From contig QYRS01000008.1 in NCBI GenBank assembly GCA_006503535.1, positions 2,914,001-2,978,000 on the forward strand: a stretch of 64,000 nt of DNA, read 5' to 3'. Origin of the DNA: Arthrinium phaeospermum (taxonomy: Eukaryota > Ascomycota > Sordariomycetes > Amphisphaeriales > Apiosporaceae). Positions 49,505 through 59,630 of this stretch are shown here, in pieces (the first letter of the stretch is position 1; each line of letters starts with the position of its first letter). Below the pieces are notes generated by a model. The model was not told the DNA's origin. It saw only the letters and a list, made by a program, of their open reading frames with translations, and did no database searches. The translations under genes were made by a program, and so were the position numbers.

Positions 49505-50670
49505 GGCGAGCACTGTTTGGCGTAGGCTCAATTGGAAAATAGCACATACAATGCTTCTCGAAGTTGTTCAAGCCGAGACCGGGATTTCAGGTTCGACACA
49601 GGTCATCTAACGGAAGCTGGCGAGTGCATCATGGTGACATAGTGGCTTACCCTAGAAGGGGTGTTCTGATTCTGGCCAGACCCAAACAAGCCCTCTGTCA
49701 TTCCACGGTACAGCATCTTTTGGACAGAAGCTCGACTGAAGAACAGCCACATATGTACATAGCAACCAATCAAGGACATTTACGAGTGGAGAATCTGCCA
49801 TTTTCTTGTGTAACATCCGGTTGGTGCATCTGGGGTCTGAGTTGGGACCCTCCCGCTGTCTAAGGCTGTTGAACGTCCACCCAATCCAGGCTCGGCTCTC
49901 GCCTGTCGTGAACTCTAAAAGGGTCCTAGGAGGATAGTGCTCGGGATCACCCGTCTTGGCAGATGAAGCTTGCATGTCACCACTACCCGCGCCGGGACTT
50001 AGCAGAATCCCTGCCCCAAGCCGCACGGCCAAGGCTCAAACACAAAGCAATCATGCAGAGAGAGGATTGAGCCTGTACATCTGTCTGGACATGTATCAGA
50101 CTCGATCTATTGTCTCTGATCACGACTTCACGTTAACTGCCTTGGGAAATAAGGATAGAGCAGAGTGGATACGCTGGAAAGCTGCTGCATAGTCCGGCGG
50201 TTGCTCCGTCAGGGCACGTGATTGGCGGACGGGCGAACGTTAGTCGGTCTGTAGCAAAACGTTGCAGTCCGGGGGCTGGACGGATTTTCCACGGAGGCTC
50301 GGGAACGACAAGGCACGGCTCGGGACCGTGTCCGATCGAGGAGGAGCCCCCCGTACGTTCGACCGGGATATCAAGTTGCATAGTCTATGATGATCTGTTG
50401 CTTGCTCTCGACCGTCAGCTTTGCATATTTACAAACCTTGAAAGAGCAATTCACACGACAGTGCTTGGCGTGCTCGTTGATCGAGTCTTTGGCAAATTGG
50501 ACCTGGACGAGGATGATGAGCATCTGTCTTGCCCAGGGTAATAGCAGTTCAGTAGTCGAATATAAATACCTGCTTATATGGTGCCCTGTAGAACAAGAGA
50601 AACATGGCAAGATAGCAAACGATCAAGAGTAGATGCCCCCTCTTGAGACTCCCCGACCAACACTGTGACC
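49505..50670. promoter_or_regulatory. divergent promoter region, HET gene and NRPS-PKS
   Basis: 1.17 kb between divergent start codons. It contains CGG-N5-CCG at 50198-50208, an inverted CGG pair of the kind bound by Zn2Cys6 factors, and a TATA-like element near 50560. A minus-strand frame at 49652-50032 has no recognisable domain. Confidence 0.45.
50560..50568 (+). promoter_or_regulatory. TATA-like element before the NRPS-PKS
   Basis: ATATAAATA lies about 100 bp upstream of the ATG at 50671. Confidence 0.4.
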
Positions 50671-53600
50671 ATGGCTGGCAGACCACTCCCTTTCCTCACA
50701 AGCCCGGCGCCACGCCCCGAGACGGCATCGAGCTTTAGACACTCTCCTCCGGCTGAAAATGTCATTTCCGTGCTCCCTTTGTCCAAAGTGCAGCTGGCTC
50801 TGTGGTTCGACTACTTGCAGTGCCCGACCTCGTCCCACTACCTCCTGACGCTCAAGGTGGATCTAAGCCCTCATACACTCAGCCTGGACAGGTTGGTACA
50901 AGGTATGGCAGCACGGAGAGGCTCTTGGACAACTTGTTCAGCCACACTACTGACAGCCCGCCTGACCAGTAATCCAAATCCTGGGCATGCGGCACTCGAT
51001 GCTGCGAACGACGTTTCACGTGGATCCGGACACGGACGACATCGCCAAGTCGTGCATGGCCGTGCATGACGACACCTCGGTCCAGGAAATCGAGGTCATT
51101 GTGGACGAGACCAAGCTGCACGCCGCCCTGCGCCGCCCGTTCCAGCTGTCCATGCAGTTCCCCGTTCGCTGGGTGATACTCATGCAGCTCGCGTGTGTCG
51201 GCGGCGCCGTCCAGAACGGCTATAGCGTTTTCGCGGTGGGCCACCATATTGCCGTGGACGGGACATCGATGAGCTCGCTGTCAAACGAGCTACTGCAGGC
51301 TCTGGAGCCCGGGGCAATCGATGCCGCATCCCTAAAGAACATCCCTCCGAGTCGCCAATATGGGGACTACATTCACAGGCAGGCAAGTTCTGCAAGTCAA
51401 GATACTCACACGGACCTGCTGCTGATCTCATGTTGTGGTACCAGGACGCCTACCTGCGCAGCCAGGCCAGCCTAGCGGCCAGCAAGTTCTGGATGTCGCA
51501 GCTACGACACACGCAGCCGTTTGAATGGACAGTACCAAAACCCCGACAGAGCCCGACCCCTAATACCCCACAAGACTACCGGCGACTGGACACCTGGAGC
51601 TTCTTCTCCCACGCCGAGCTCCGGGAGTGGAGCGAGCCGTACAAGACGTCGTGGTTCCGCGTCGCCACGTCCATCGTCGGGCTCATCACGGCGGGCATAG
51701 CCAAGCCGCAGGCGCATCACGACCACGCCCTCATGGTGGCCCTGGGCGCCCGACACAAGGACTTTGACCAATGCGTCTCCCACATGGCCAATACGGTATG
51801 ACCCTCAGGAAGATCTTGCAAGCGCGCGCTTCCGACATTAATTTCCAAAGCAGATGCCCGTCAAGTTCCCCCTGTCGTCACTGCTGCGCAGCGGGGCCAG
51901 CTTCGCCGACGCCGTCAAAGCCATGGGACGGAATGTGTCGGCGGCGAAGAAGCACGAGATGTTCCCCTTCATGTCGCTCATGGAGGAGGCCAAGGGGGCC
52001 ATGGAATCCCACCTGCTGGCTTTCAAGGTGGCCGTCACCTTTTCGCCCAAGCTGGCGAGCCAGAGCTGCGAGCTGTATCCCGTCGAGGGCGTCTGGGACC
52101 TGTTTTCTGTTTCCTCGAGCACGACGACGGCGTCTCTTTGGGGGTCAGTAGACATTCTCTGCGGCCTATTTGAAACAACAACTGACATTCTGCCATGGGA
52201 CAGGTCATCAGCAACCCCCAGGTCTTCAGCCAGGAATCCTTGAACCAGCTCCAGTCCCTGTTCACCGAGACGGTGGCGCTGTCCAAGTCGCGGCCGACGG
52301 CGGGGCTGACGGATCTGTCGTTCCTGCACAACCGGGCGCCGGCCCAGCTCATCCCGGGCCCAGCCATGGACGGCGACGTGGAGGCCATCAGCCGTTCGCG
52401 CGTGCACAGCCTCATCAAAGCCCGGGCCGCCGCCCAAGCCGATCTCGTCGCCCTCTCGTCGGCGGAACAGGGGTGCCGGATGACCTACGGCGAGCTCGCG
52501 GCCCGGAGCAGCCAGGTCGCCCACTTTCTGCGCCAGCCTTCGTCGGGTGTGGGGGTCGTCCAGGGCGATGCCGTGCTCGTCCATCTTGAGCGCGGGTTCG
52601 AGCAGGTCGTCTGGATCTTGGGAATCCTGGAGGCGGGCCTTTGCTACGTCGTCGTGGACAAGGCGTGGCCTGCTGCCAGGAAAGAGGCGGTGGTCGGGGT
52701 GGCCCAGGCGAAAGCCATTGTCACGGACACGGACACGGACACGCTGGACTTTGCCGTCTTTTCCCACGTTGTACACCTTGCCAAGTGCGGAGACGAGATC
52801 AGCAGCATGCCCAAAACACCCTTTGAAAGTGAAATTGCCGACGACGATCTGGCCTACGGTACGTGGATAGAACCTTTGCTCCTGATCAATCCTGCAACCG
52901 TAATTACGGACAGACGATGTTGACAATACCCAGTCGTGTTCACTTCGGGCTCCACCGGCCAGCCCAAGGGCGTCATGGTCGAGCACGCCAACCTGAGCCA
53001 CTACGTCAGCTCGGCGCGGCAGGCGGTGCAGATCGGACCCCACTCGCGCGTGCTGCAGCTCGCCTCGTTCGCCTTCGACGCCGTCGTGCTCGAGTACGCC
53101 GTCACCCTGGCCTACGGCGGCACGCTGTGCTTTGCCGACCATCCGCAGGTGCTCGTGGGCGACTACCTGGCCGACAGCATCGACCGCAACGAGATCAACT
53201 TCTTCCACTGCACGCCCTCGGTGCTCTCGACCATCCCGGCCGACCGGCGCCTGTCCTCGCTGCGCATGGTCTCCGTCGGGGGTGAGGCGTCGCCCTCGGG
53301 GCTGCTGGACATCTGGCGGAGGAGGGTGGAGCTTCTGCATGCCTACGGACCGACCGAGACCACGTGAGTTGCCTTTTGAGATTTTCCAGTTCTGTTTGAC
53401 CCCTAATTACATGTATTGACCGCTCACATGACTGTAGTGTCATTGTCACCGTCCAACGGCTTCCGGAAGACGACTCTGCCTGCGAGCCAGTCGACGCTTC
53501 TGTCATTGGCCATGCTTCGCCCTACTCTCGCGTCCTCATTTGCGGGGAGGATGGCAGCAGCTTGGAACCCCTGGCCCCTGGCGAGCTGGGCGAAATCTGC

Positions 53601-55952
53601 ATCGCCGGACCCCAGGTCACTCGAGGCTACATGGGCCAGGAGGCTCTCACCAAACAAAAGTTCCGCTCCCTGGCGCTTGCAGACGGCAGTGGGGCCACGA
53701 AGACGACGACGACGCGGCTGTACCGGACCGGGGACAAGGGGTATCTCGACAAGACACACGGCAAGCTCTGCATCCAGGGCCGGATCGGCAACCGGGAGAT
53801 CAAGGTGCGGGGATACCGCGTCGACCTGCAGGAGGTGGAGAAGAGCATCTTGGGCGGGAACCCGGACGTGACCATGGCCTCGGTGCAGCCGCTGGGCGAC
53901 TCGTTGGTCGGGCTGCTGGTGCCGGCGTCGGTGGATGGCGAACGGGTCCGTCGCCGGCTGTTGAAGGACACGCCCAGCTATGCCGTGCCCACCCGGCTTC
54001 TTGCCGTCTCCATCCTGCCCCTGAATTCCAATGGGAAGATTGACCATGCGCAAGCAGGCGAGGTAGCGCAACGGCTGATGGGACAGGGCAAGAAGCCGGC
54101 TTCGGGAGCGGCTGCTGCAGCCGTCGTGGCGTCGAGGAACATCGAAAGTGCATCCGAACCCGCCCAAGACAAGCTTCGCGCCCATCTTACGGCCGAGGTC
54201 TCGGCGCTGTGGTCGCAGCTGCTGGGGACGGAGCGGCAGATCAGCCCGGACGTGGGGTTCTTTGACGCCGGCGGGCACAGTCTGCTGTTGACCAAGCTCC
54301 ACCGGCTGATCAAGGAGCGCTTCTCCACGGGCTCGCGGCTCGGCTTGATCGACATCTTCAGCCTCTCCTCGATTCGGAAGCAAGCTGACCGCCTCATGAG
54401 CTTGGTGGACATGGACGTCCTCATGCCCGCCGCTGCTTCTCCATTACTAATACAAAGTCCAAGCACCCCCTCCGACCGCAGCCAGTCCGTTTCCCTGGAG
54501 TCATCATCCGCCAGCAGCGTCTCGGATGCTGCTGCTGTAGCTGCGAACCACCCACCGCGTTATGCCATGGTGGGCATGTCGTGCCGCTACCCCGGCGCCG
54601 TAAACCCTCGGCAGCTGTGGGACGTGCTCACGCAGCAGCGCGATGCCGCCACCACCTTCTCGGAAGCAAAACAGGGACATCATCTCCCTTTCCAACTGGC
54701 CGCGGACAGCGTGTTCGTGCCCCGCTACGGCGTCATCGACGGCCTCGCCGAATTCGACCCGGCCACCTACTCCCTTTCCCCGGCCGAAGCCGAAGCCATG
54801 GACCCACAGAAGCGCGTCTTTCTCGATGTGGCGTCGGAAGCGCTGAACGATGCCGACATGACGTCTGCTAGCAGTACCACCACCACGGGCAGCCCCATCG
54901 TCGGCGTCTTCGTCGGTGCAGCCCCCAACACCTTTATCTCTTCGCCTGAGTGCCCCGAAGCCGAAGACGAAGAAGCCCCGCAATCCTTCAGCAACCACTA
55001 CCGCCATTTGCTAGACTGCCCCATCGCCACCTTCGCATCGTACAAGCTCGGCCTCGAGGGACCCAACGTGACCCTCAACACGGCCTGCTCCTCGTCCCTG
55101 ACGGCGCTGCAGCTGGCGTGCGCGTCCCTGGCCCAGGGCGACTGCGACGCGGCCCTGGTGGGCGGGGTCTCGATCGCCTTTCCCCAGGAGGGCGGCTACA
55201 TCACCACCTCGGCGGGGAGCACCGAGGACGAGGCGGCGGGCGGCGGGGCCGTCTTCTCTCCCTCGGGCGCCTGCCGTCCTCTCGACGCCCGCGCCGACGG
55301 CGGCGTGCCGGCGGACGGCGTGGCCGCGGTCGTGGTGCGGCGGCTCGAGGATGCGCTGGCGGACGGGGATGCCGTCTATGCCGTGATCGAGGGCGTCGCC
55401 ATCGGCTCGGACGGGGCCGCGGGCGACAAGCTGGGCCTGGGCGTGCCCAGCCCGTCGGGGCAGAGCCGCGCCGTGGAGGCGGCCGTGCGCCGGGCCGGGC
55501 TGGAGACGACGCTGCCGCATCTGCGGTACATTGAGATGCACGGCTCGGGGACGCCCTGGGGCGACGCGCTCGAGGTTCGGGGGCTGCGCATGGCGTTTGC
55601 GCGGCTCGACAAGTCGTGGGCAGCGGCAGCGGCAGCAGCCCAGAAGGTCTACCTGGGCTCCAACAAAGGGAACTTTGGCAACGCCGAGGCGGCGTCGGGA
55701 CTGCTGAGCCTGATCAAGGCCGCGCTGTCCCTGAACCGTGGCGTCGTGCCCCCGCCGCGCAGCTTCGAGGAGCCCAACCCGAACTGCGGGTTTGGCGAGA
55801 ACAACAACGGCAGATTCGAGCCCTTGGCCAAAGAGATGGCGCTCCGGCCAGAGGACCGGGTGGGCGTGACCAGCATTGGCTACGGCGGCAGCAACGCACA
55901 TGTGGTGTTGGGCTCCGCGAGGAATTTCGGATTGGCGGAAAGCAAGTTCTGA
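50671..55952 (+). CDS. NRPS-PKS hybrid, C-A-T-KS, tenuazonic acid synthetase (TAS1) type
   Basis: Seven exons: 50671-50902, 50970-51382, 51445-51795, 51854-52143, 52204-52858, 52934-53363, 53438-55952; about 1628 residues, close to TAS1 as I recall it. Phases agree at every junction; the intron after exon 2 is GC-AG. Order: condensation domain (HHIAVDG), adenylation domain (A3 FTSGSTGQPKG, A5 AYGPTETT, A7 RLYRTGD, A10 NSNGKID), carrier domain (GGHSLL), then a terminal ketosynthase. KS residues: Cys in NTACSSSL (codon 55086-55088), His in EMHGSGT (55539-55541), and Asn (55680-55682) where most KS domains have His. There is no AT, KR or TE. In TAS1 this layout condenses an amino acid with an acetoacetyl unit and the KS closes the tetramic acid ring. 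One frame change lies at the T run 52103-52106. Product unproven; a related tetramic acid is likely. Confidence 0.9.
52103..52106 (+). other. frame break in the NRPS-PKS
   Basis: Within exon 4, in the condensation-domain region, the frame used upstream gives way to a neighbouring one at a four-T run. It is the only break seen in this gene. Confidence 0.75.
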
Positions 55953-56208
55953 ACTTTCTCGATGGCGGAGAGAGACTGGAAAAGCGTATAGATATTTTTT
56001 GCAATCACATTTGACTTGTGACGTTCGTGAATCTTCGTTGGCTTGGTCTGGTCTTTCATAATGGCGAATCATTCTTCTACAACTAACCCTAGCTACTTGT
56101 GAGGGCTTGCATGAGAGAGGTAAATTGGAAACGGCGCTAGGAAATATCCCAGAAGAATAGAAGGAACTTGAACGTGACAGGTAGAGCCTAACAAAGGACC
56201 TGGATTGG
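55953..56208. other. intergenic between convergent genes
   Basis: Short 3'-to-3' gap between the NRPS-PKS and the lipase-like gene; no gene. Confidence 0.6.
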
Positions 56209-57336
56209 TCAAGTCATTCTAGCTAAGTTTGTAGCAATGGGCTCCCGAAGCTTCTCCTCGACCAACACCATAAACTCGGATACCCTAATCTTGTCCCAGT
56301 ATGCTATATTATGCTGCGTGGAAAGCTGCGACGTGAGCACCGACATGTCGGAGATCTTATCGGGTGGAGCCGGGCCTTGGAACAAGCAGCCCCGGATGGG
56401 GACGTACTTGATCTTGGACTCCCGTGCCATGTTTTTGGCCTTGTGCACCAGCGCATGCGCCTCCGCCCAGAGCACCGGGCCGGTGACGTGGTACATGGCG
56501 GTGAGGATCCTGTCCAGGTTGCGATCGTGGGCCTCGTCGACCGACCACGCCTGCGGCACGGCGTCGTAAAAGTTGAACAGGTCCGTGTTGAATCTATGGC
56601 GGCGACCCGAGGCATCGTCATCGGGACCCGGGGCCGGGAAGGTGCATTCAAAGTCTTGAGCGAAGCGACCGTTGCCGGTGGCGGGACCGGCCACGGGGAG
56701 GACGGAAACGGGGTTGGCCCCGGCCATCTTGGCGCGGACCAGTCCCAAGGCCGCCACCGGGGCAATGGATGCCCCCTGGCTGTGACCGGCGAAGATGACT
56801 TCGTACCCCGAGGGCAAATCCCGCAGGTACTGGTCGATGCGCTGCCCGGTGCCCGAGCTCGTCTTGCCCAGCACGATGGACACCCCCAGACAGGCCCCCT
56901 TGGCGCAGTAGGAGTGTGCCTCGTCGTCGGGCGAATCGTCCGTCTCGAAAGGGGGGATGCCGTCAGCAGGCGACCAAGATCGTACCCAGGCGTCGAAATC
57001 GACGACATGGTTGACGGCGCAGTTGATCTCCCTGAGCGCCATTTCGGACGCGGCCGCCGTGCCGGCGATGGCCACGACGCAGAGTTTCTGGCTGTCGTCC
57101 TCGGCGGCGAACCAGGCGCAGTCCGGCCCGTGGGTGTCGTCGTCGGGATGCTTCTTGTAGACTTTGGGGCCCCACGAGAGTGTCCAGTTGCCTGGCAATG
57201 TGGGCAGAAGATGGTCTAGTGCGTTGTTCAAGCGGCCTTGGAGGTTTTTCTCCGTGTCCTTGTAGTCTCCAGCTGTACCAGCAGCGAAGCCCAGGCAGTA
57301 AAGCTGTTGCGTCTGGGTATAGTCGAACTTGGCCAT
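56209..57336 (-). CDS. intracellular lipase-3-like alpha/beta-hydrolase
   Basis: An intact single-exon frame of 375 residues from the ATG at 57336, with no signal peptide or TM. The nucleophile elbow GHSQG places Ser at about residue 186 (FAGHSQGASIAP), preceded by a strand-rich stretch (LCVVAIAGT) typical of class 3 lipases. Candidate acid and base residues lie downstream, in NFYDAVPQAW and a later His. The family hydrolyses acyl esters, but cytosolic members can act on thioesters or on small cluster products. It sits 256 bp from the NRPS-PKS in convergent orientation and is transcribed like the MFS gene beyond it. Since the synthetase lacks a TE, an editing or tailoring role is possible, but this is inference. 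Confidence 0.75.
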   Translation of the reverse strand: MAKFDYTQTQQLYCLGFAAGTAGDYKDTEKNLQGRLNNALDHLLPTLPGNWTLSWGPKVYKKHPDDDTHGPDCAWFAAEDDSQKLCVVAIAGTAAASEMALREINCAVNHVVDFDAWVRSWSPADGIPPFETDDSPDDEAHSYCAKGACLGVSIVLGKTSSGTGQRIDQYLRDLPSGYEVIFAGHSQGASIAPVAALGLVRAKMAGANPVSVLPVAGPATGNGRFAQDFECTFPAPGPDDDASGRRHRFNTDLFNFYDAVPQAWSVDEAHDRNLDRILTAMYHVTGPVLWAEAHALVHKAKNMARESKIKYVPIRGCLFQGPAPPDKISDMSVLTSQLSTQHNIAYWDKIRVSEFMVLVEEKLREPIATNLARMT

Positions 57337-57707
57337 TGTTGAGAGCCGTCGGTATAACAGCGCGAAAAAAAGGATCTGAAAATAGTGATTATATCAATAA
57401 GAGGGATTCTTGATGATATGCGACATTCTATGTTTAGAAACGTCTTATTTATACTATAACACATAGATATACAGAGTGATACCGCCGTTGAACAGTCACC
57501 CTGCTCAGAGGCAACGATCAGAAACCCGTTTTTACACAAGGACCACAGTTGATTTCCGGTGGACCAGTGAGAAAGGATGAGAGGCGAGTCTTGAGACAGG
57601 ATAAGCTGGCATACCAAACGGATGCTACGCAAATGGTAACACTGTCTTACTCTGTGTGGTATGTGAACTGCTTGTGCCACTCCAGGATGCTCCCCATCAC
57701 ATCCCGC
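57337..57707. other. intergenic, promoter of the lipase-like gene
   Basis: 371 bp between two minus-strand genes; no gene or clear motif. Confidence 0.5.
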
Positions 57708-59235
57708 CTAAAACACCGCAGCCAACTTGGAATTCGTCATGAACCGCGACAAGCCAATCACCGCGCCTCCCGCCACCAGCGTCGCGCCTGTCCACATGGA
57801 GAGGGCGAGGTACCCCGAGTGATCCAGGATTTGCCCGCTGATGGGCGTGCCGATGAGAGCACTTGAGGGCATGATTAGCGTACGTGATCCTTGTCGATAC
57901 GAGGAACAGTGACTTACGCAATAGAAAGACAACCCATAAGGCAGCCAACAGCAAGGCCCTGGTGTTGAGGCGGAGCTATCTTGCCCGCACACGCGTTCTG
58001 CAGACTCATGACGGCCTAGAGAGATGACCAGTTAGCGGGAAGCAATTGAAAACGCATCATCCGAAAAGGGGCAGGGACTTGGGGTCTAGCACTTACCCCC
58101 GAGCTGAACCCATACGCCAAACCCCACACAATCAGCCCCGCCAGACTCGTCGCCTTGGTCCACGTGAAGCCGATCAGGCCCGACACAAACGTGAAGATGG
58201 TCAGGAGGTTGTAGTGACCGACCCTGTCGGCCAGGTGGCCCGGCACGACCCGACCAAAGAACGAGGAGGCGTTGACGGCCGACAGGAGGTAGAAGGCGGT
58301 CGAGGTGGCTTGTCCATGCGCGATGGCGTAGGTGGAGATGTAGAAGAGCGGCGTGAACAGGCCCAGGTAGGCCAAAGCCAGGCCGGCACACAGGAGCATG
58401 TAAGTCGGCTTCTTGAGGAAGTCCTTGGGGCCTGGCTGCTGCTGCTTCTCGGACGAGTCATCCGTGGCCTCGAGCGAGCCTGCTGGCTTCTCAGCTTCGC
58501 CGTCGGCCTGCACGTTGGTGGCGGCGGGAGTCGAGGCTGCAGACGGCGAGGGCTTCTTGGCAGGCTCGACCACGGCGAAACAAACAATGGCCAGCAGGGG
58601 CATCATGATGAACGCCACGGCGCGGATGGTCCAGCCGAAGCTGACCTGGTCCTTGTTGAGCAGCTGCTCGAGCATGACGGGCCACACGATGCCGCCGATG
58701 GAGGAGCCGCCGATGGTGAGGCCCATGGCCAGGCCGCGGCGGTGGGGCATGTGGCGCAGCACGACGCCCAGCGGCGGGCAGAAGACGAGGGAGGCGCTGA
58801 CGCCGAGCAGCAGGGACTGGGCCAGCATGAGCTGCCAGTACTGCGTGCACAGCGACGTCATGAACAGGGCCAGCAGCAGGCCCACGCTGCCGACGCACAG
58901 CGGGATGGTGGGGCCGATCCGGTCGACCAGGACGCCGCCGAAGGGCGAGCCGGCGTACAACAGGAAGATGGACAGGGAGCCGATCCACGAGATGTCCGAC
59001 GAGGAGCGGCCGCCGTGGAGGTAGGTGGTGTAGTATTTCTGGAAGACGCCAAAGGCGTTGAGGAAGCCGACGGTGCAGAACAGGGCGAGCGATGCACCTA
59101 GTAGGGCCAGCCAGGCCCGGGCACTGGTTGGAGCTGTATTAGGATCTGGGCGACCGCTGCGAAGTATCTGATTGGCGGATTGATCCCTGCTTACCTGGTT
59201 TTGGGGTGCCCGCCAGTGGGATTAGGGGTCGACAT
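57708..59235 (-). CDS. MFS transporter, monocarboxylate (MCT/SLC16-like) type
   Basis: Four exons: 59235-59195, 59123-58097, 58015-57918, 57861-57708; introns of 71, 81 and 56 bp with GTAAGC/GTAAGT donors. All phases agree and there is no frame break; 439 residues with about 12 TM segments. TM1 begins ARAWLALLGASLALFCTVGFLN, and the TM1-TM2 region ends in the family's NAFGVFQ-x-YY, as in fungal MCT-like proteins. A charged, Ala/Ser-rich loop (about residues 190-240) separates the two six-TM halves. Fungal cluster copies often export organic acids or acidic metabolites. A tetramic acid is acidic, so product export is a reasonable guess. The gene is divergent from the Zn2Cys6 regulator with 395 bp between starts. 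Confidence 0.9.
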
Positions 59236-59630
59236 TGAGGGAGTTGGCGCTAGCAGCCAGTCAATTGTCAGCGGTTGGACGAGACTGCGATTGAACACAA
59301 GGGTGCATTGATGAGAAAGACCATCTTAGCGGGCAGGAAACGATGCATTCTTATCATCTTGGATCAGGAGCCAAAGATGCACCATTCAATTGAAGAACGC
59401 TGTCTCACTTACTGCTTACCAGCTTTGTTGTCGGAGCATCCGCGGATCCTCCGGTCGCCTGTCTCTGCCCCGCGGATAATCCGCGGTCAATCCGCGCCAG
59501 CACCCTCCATGACTCAGTCCAGCATCACCAACCATCCCATCATCTCCGCCAATCCCAGAAACCCCACGGATCTCGGGACGGATGTCACCAGATTGGCGAG
59601 TGTTACTGTTTGCTCCTTTTGTTTGACGTG
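59236..59630. promoter_or_regulatory. bidirectional promoter of MFS and Zn2Cys6 genes
   Basis: 395 bp between divergent start codons, holding several CCGCGGAT-type sites (see 59439-59497). Confidence 0.6.
59439..59497. promoter_or_regulatory. clustered CCGCGGAT palindromes, candidate regulator sites
   Basis: ATCCGCGGAT at 59439-59448 is a perfect palindrome. CCGCGGATAATCCGCGG at 59471-59487 is a 17-bp palindrome made of two inverted half-sites. ATCCGCG follows at 59491-59497. CGG/CCG-containing inverted repeats are the usual targets of Zn2Cys6 dimers, and the encoded regulator starts 134 bp away. Confidence 0.6.

Noticed and set aside
49652..50032. Possible upstream exon of the HET gene
   Set aside because: The transmembrane N-terminus starts well at the ATG 49504, and I see no splice pair linking this frame to it.
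51838..53340. 500-codon minus-strand frame over the NRPS-PKS
   Set aside because: It overlaps three introns and the adenylation motifs of the plus-strand gene; no family similarity.
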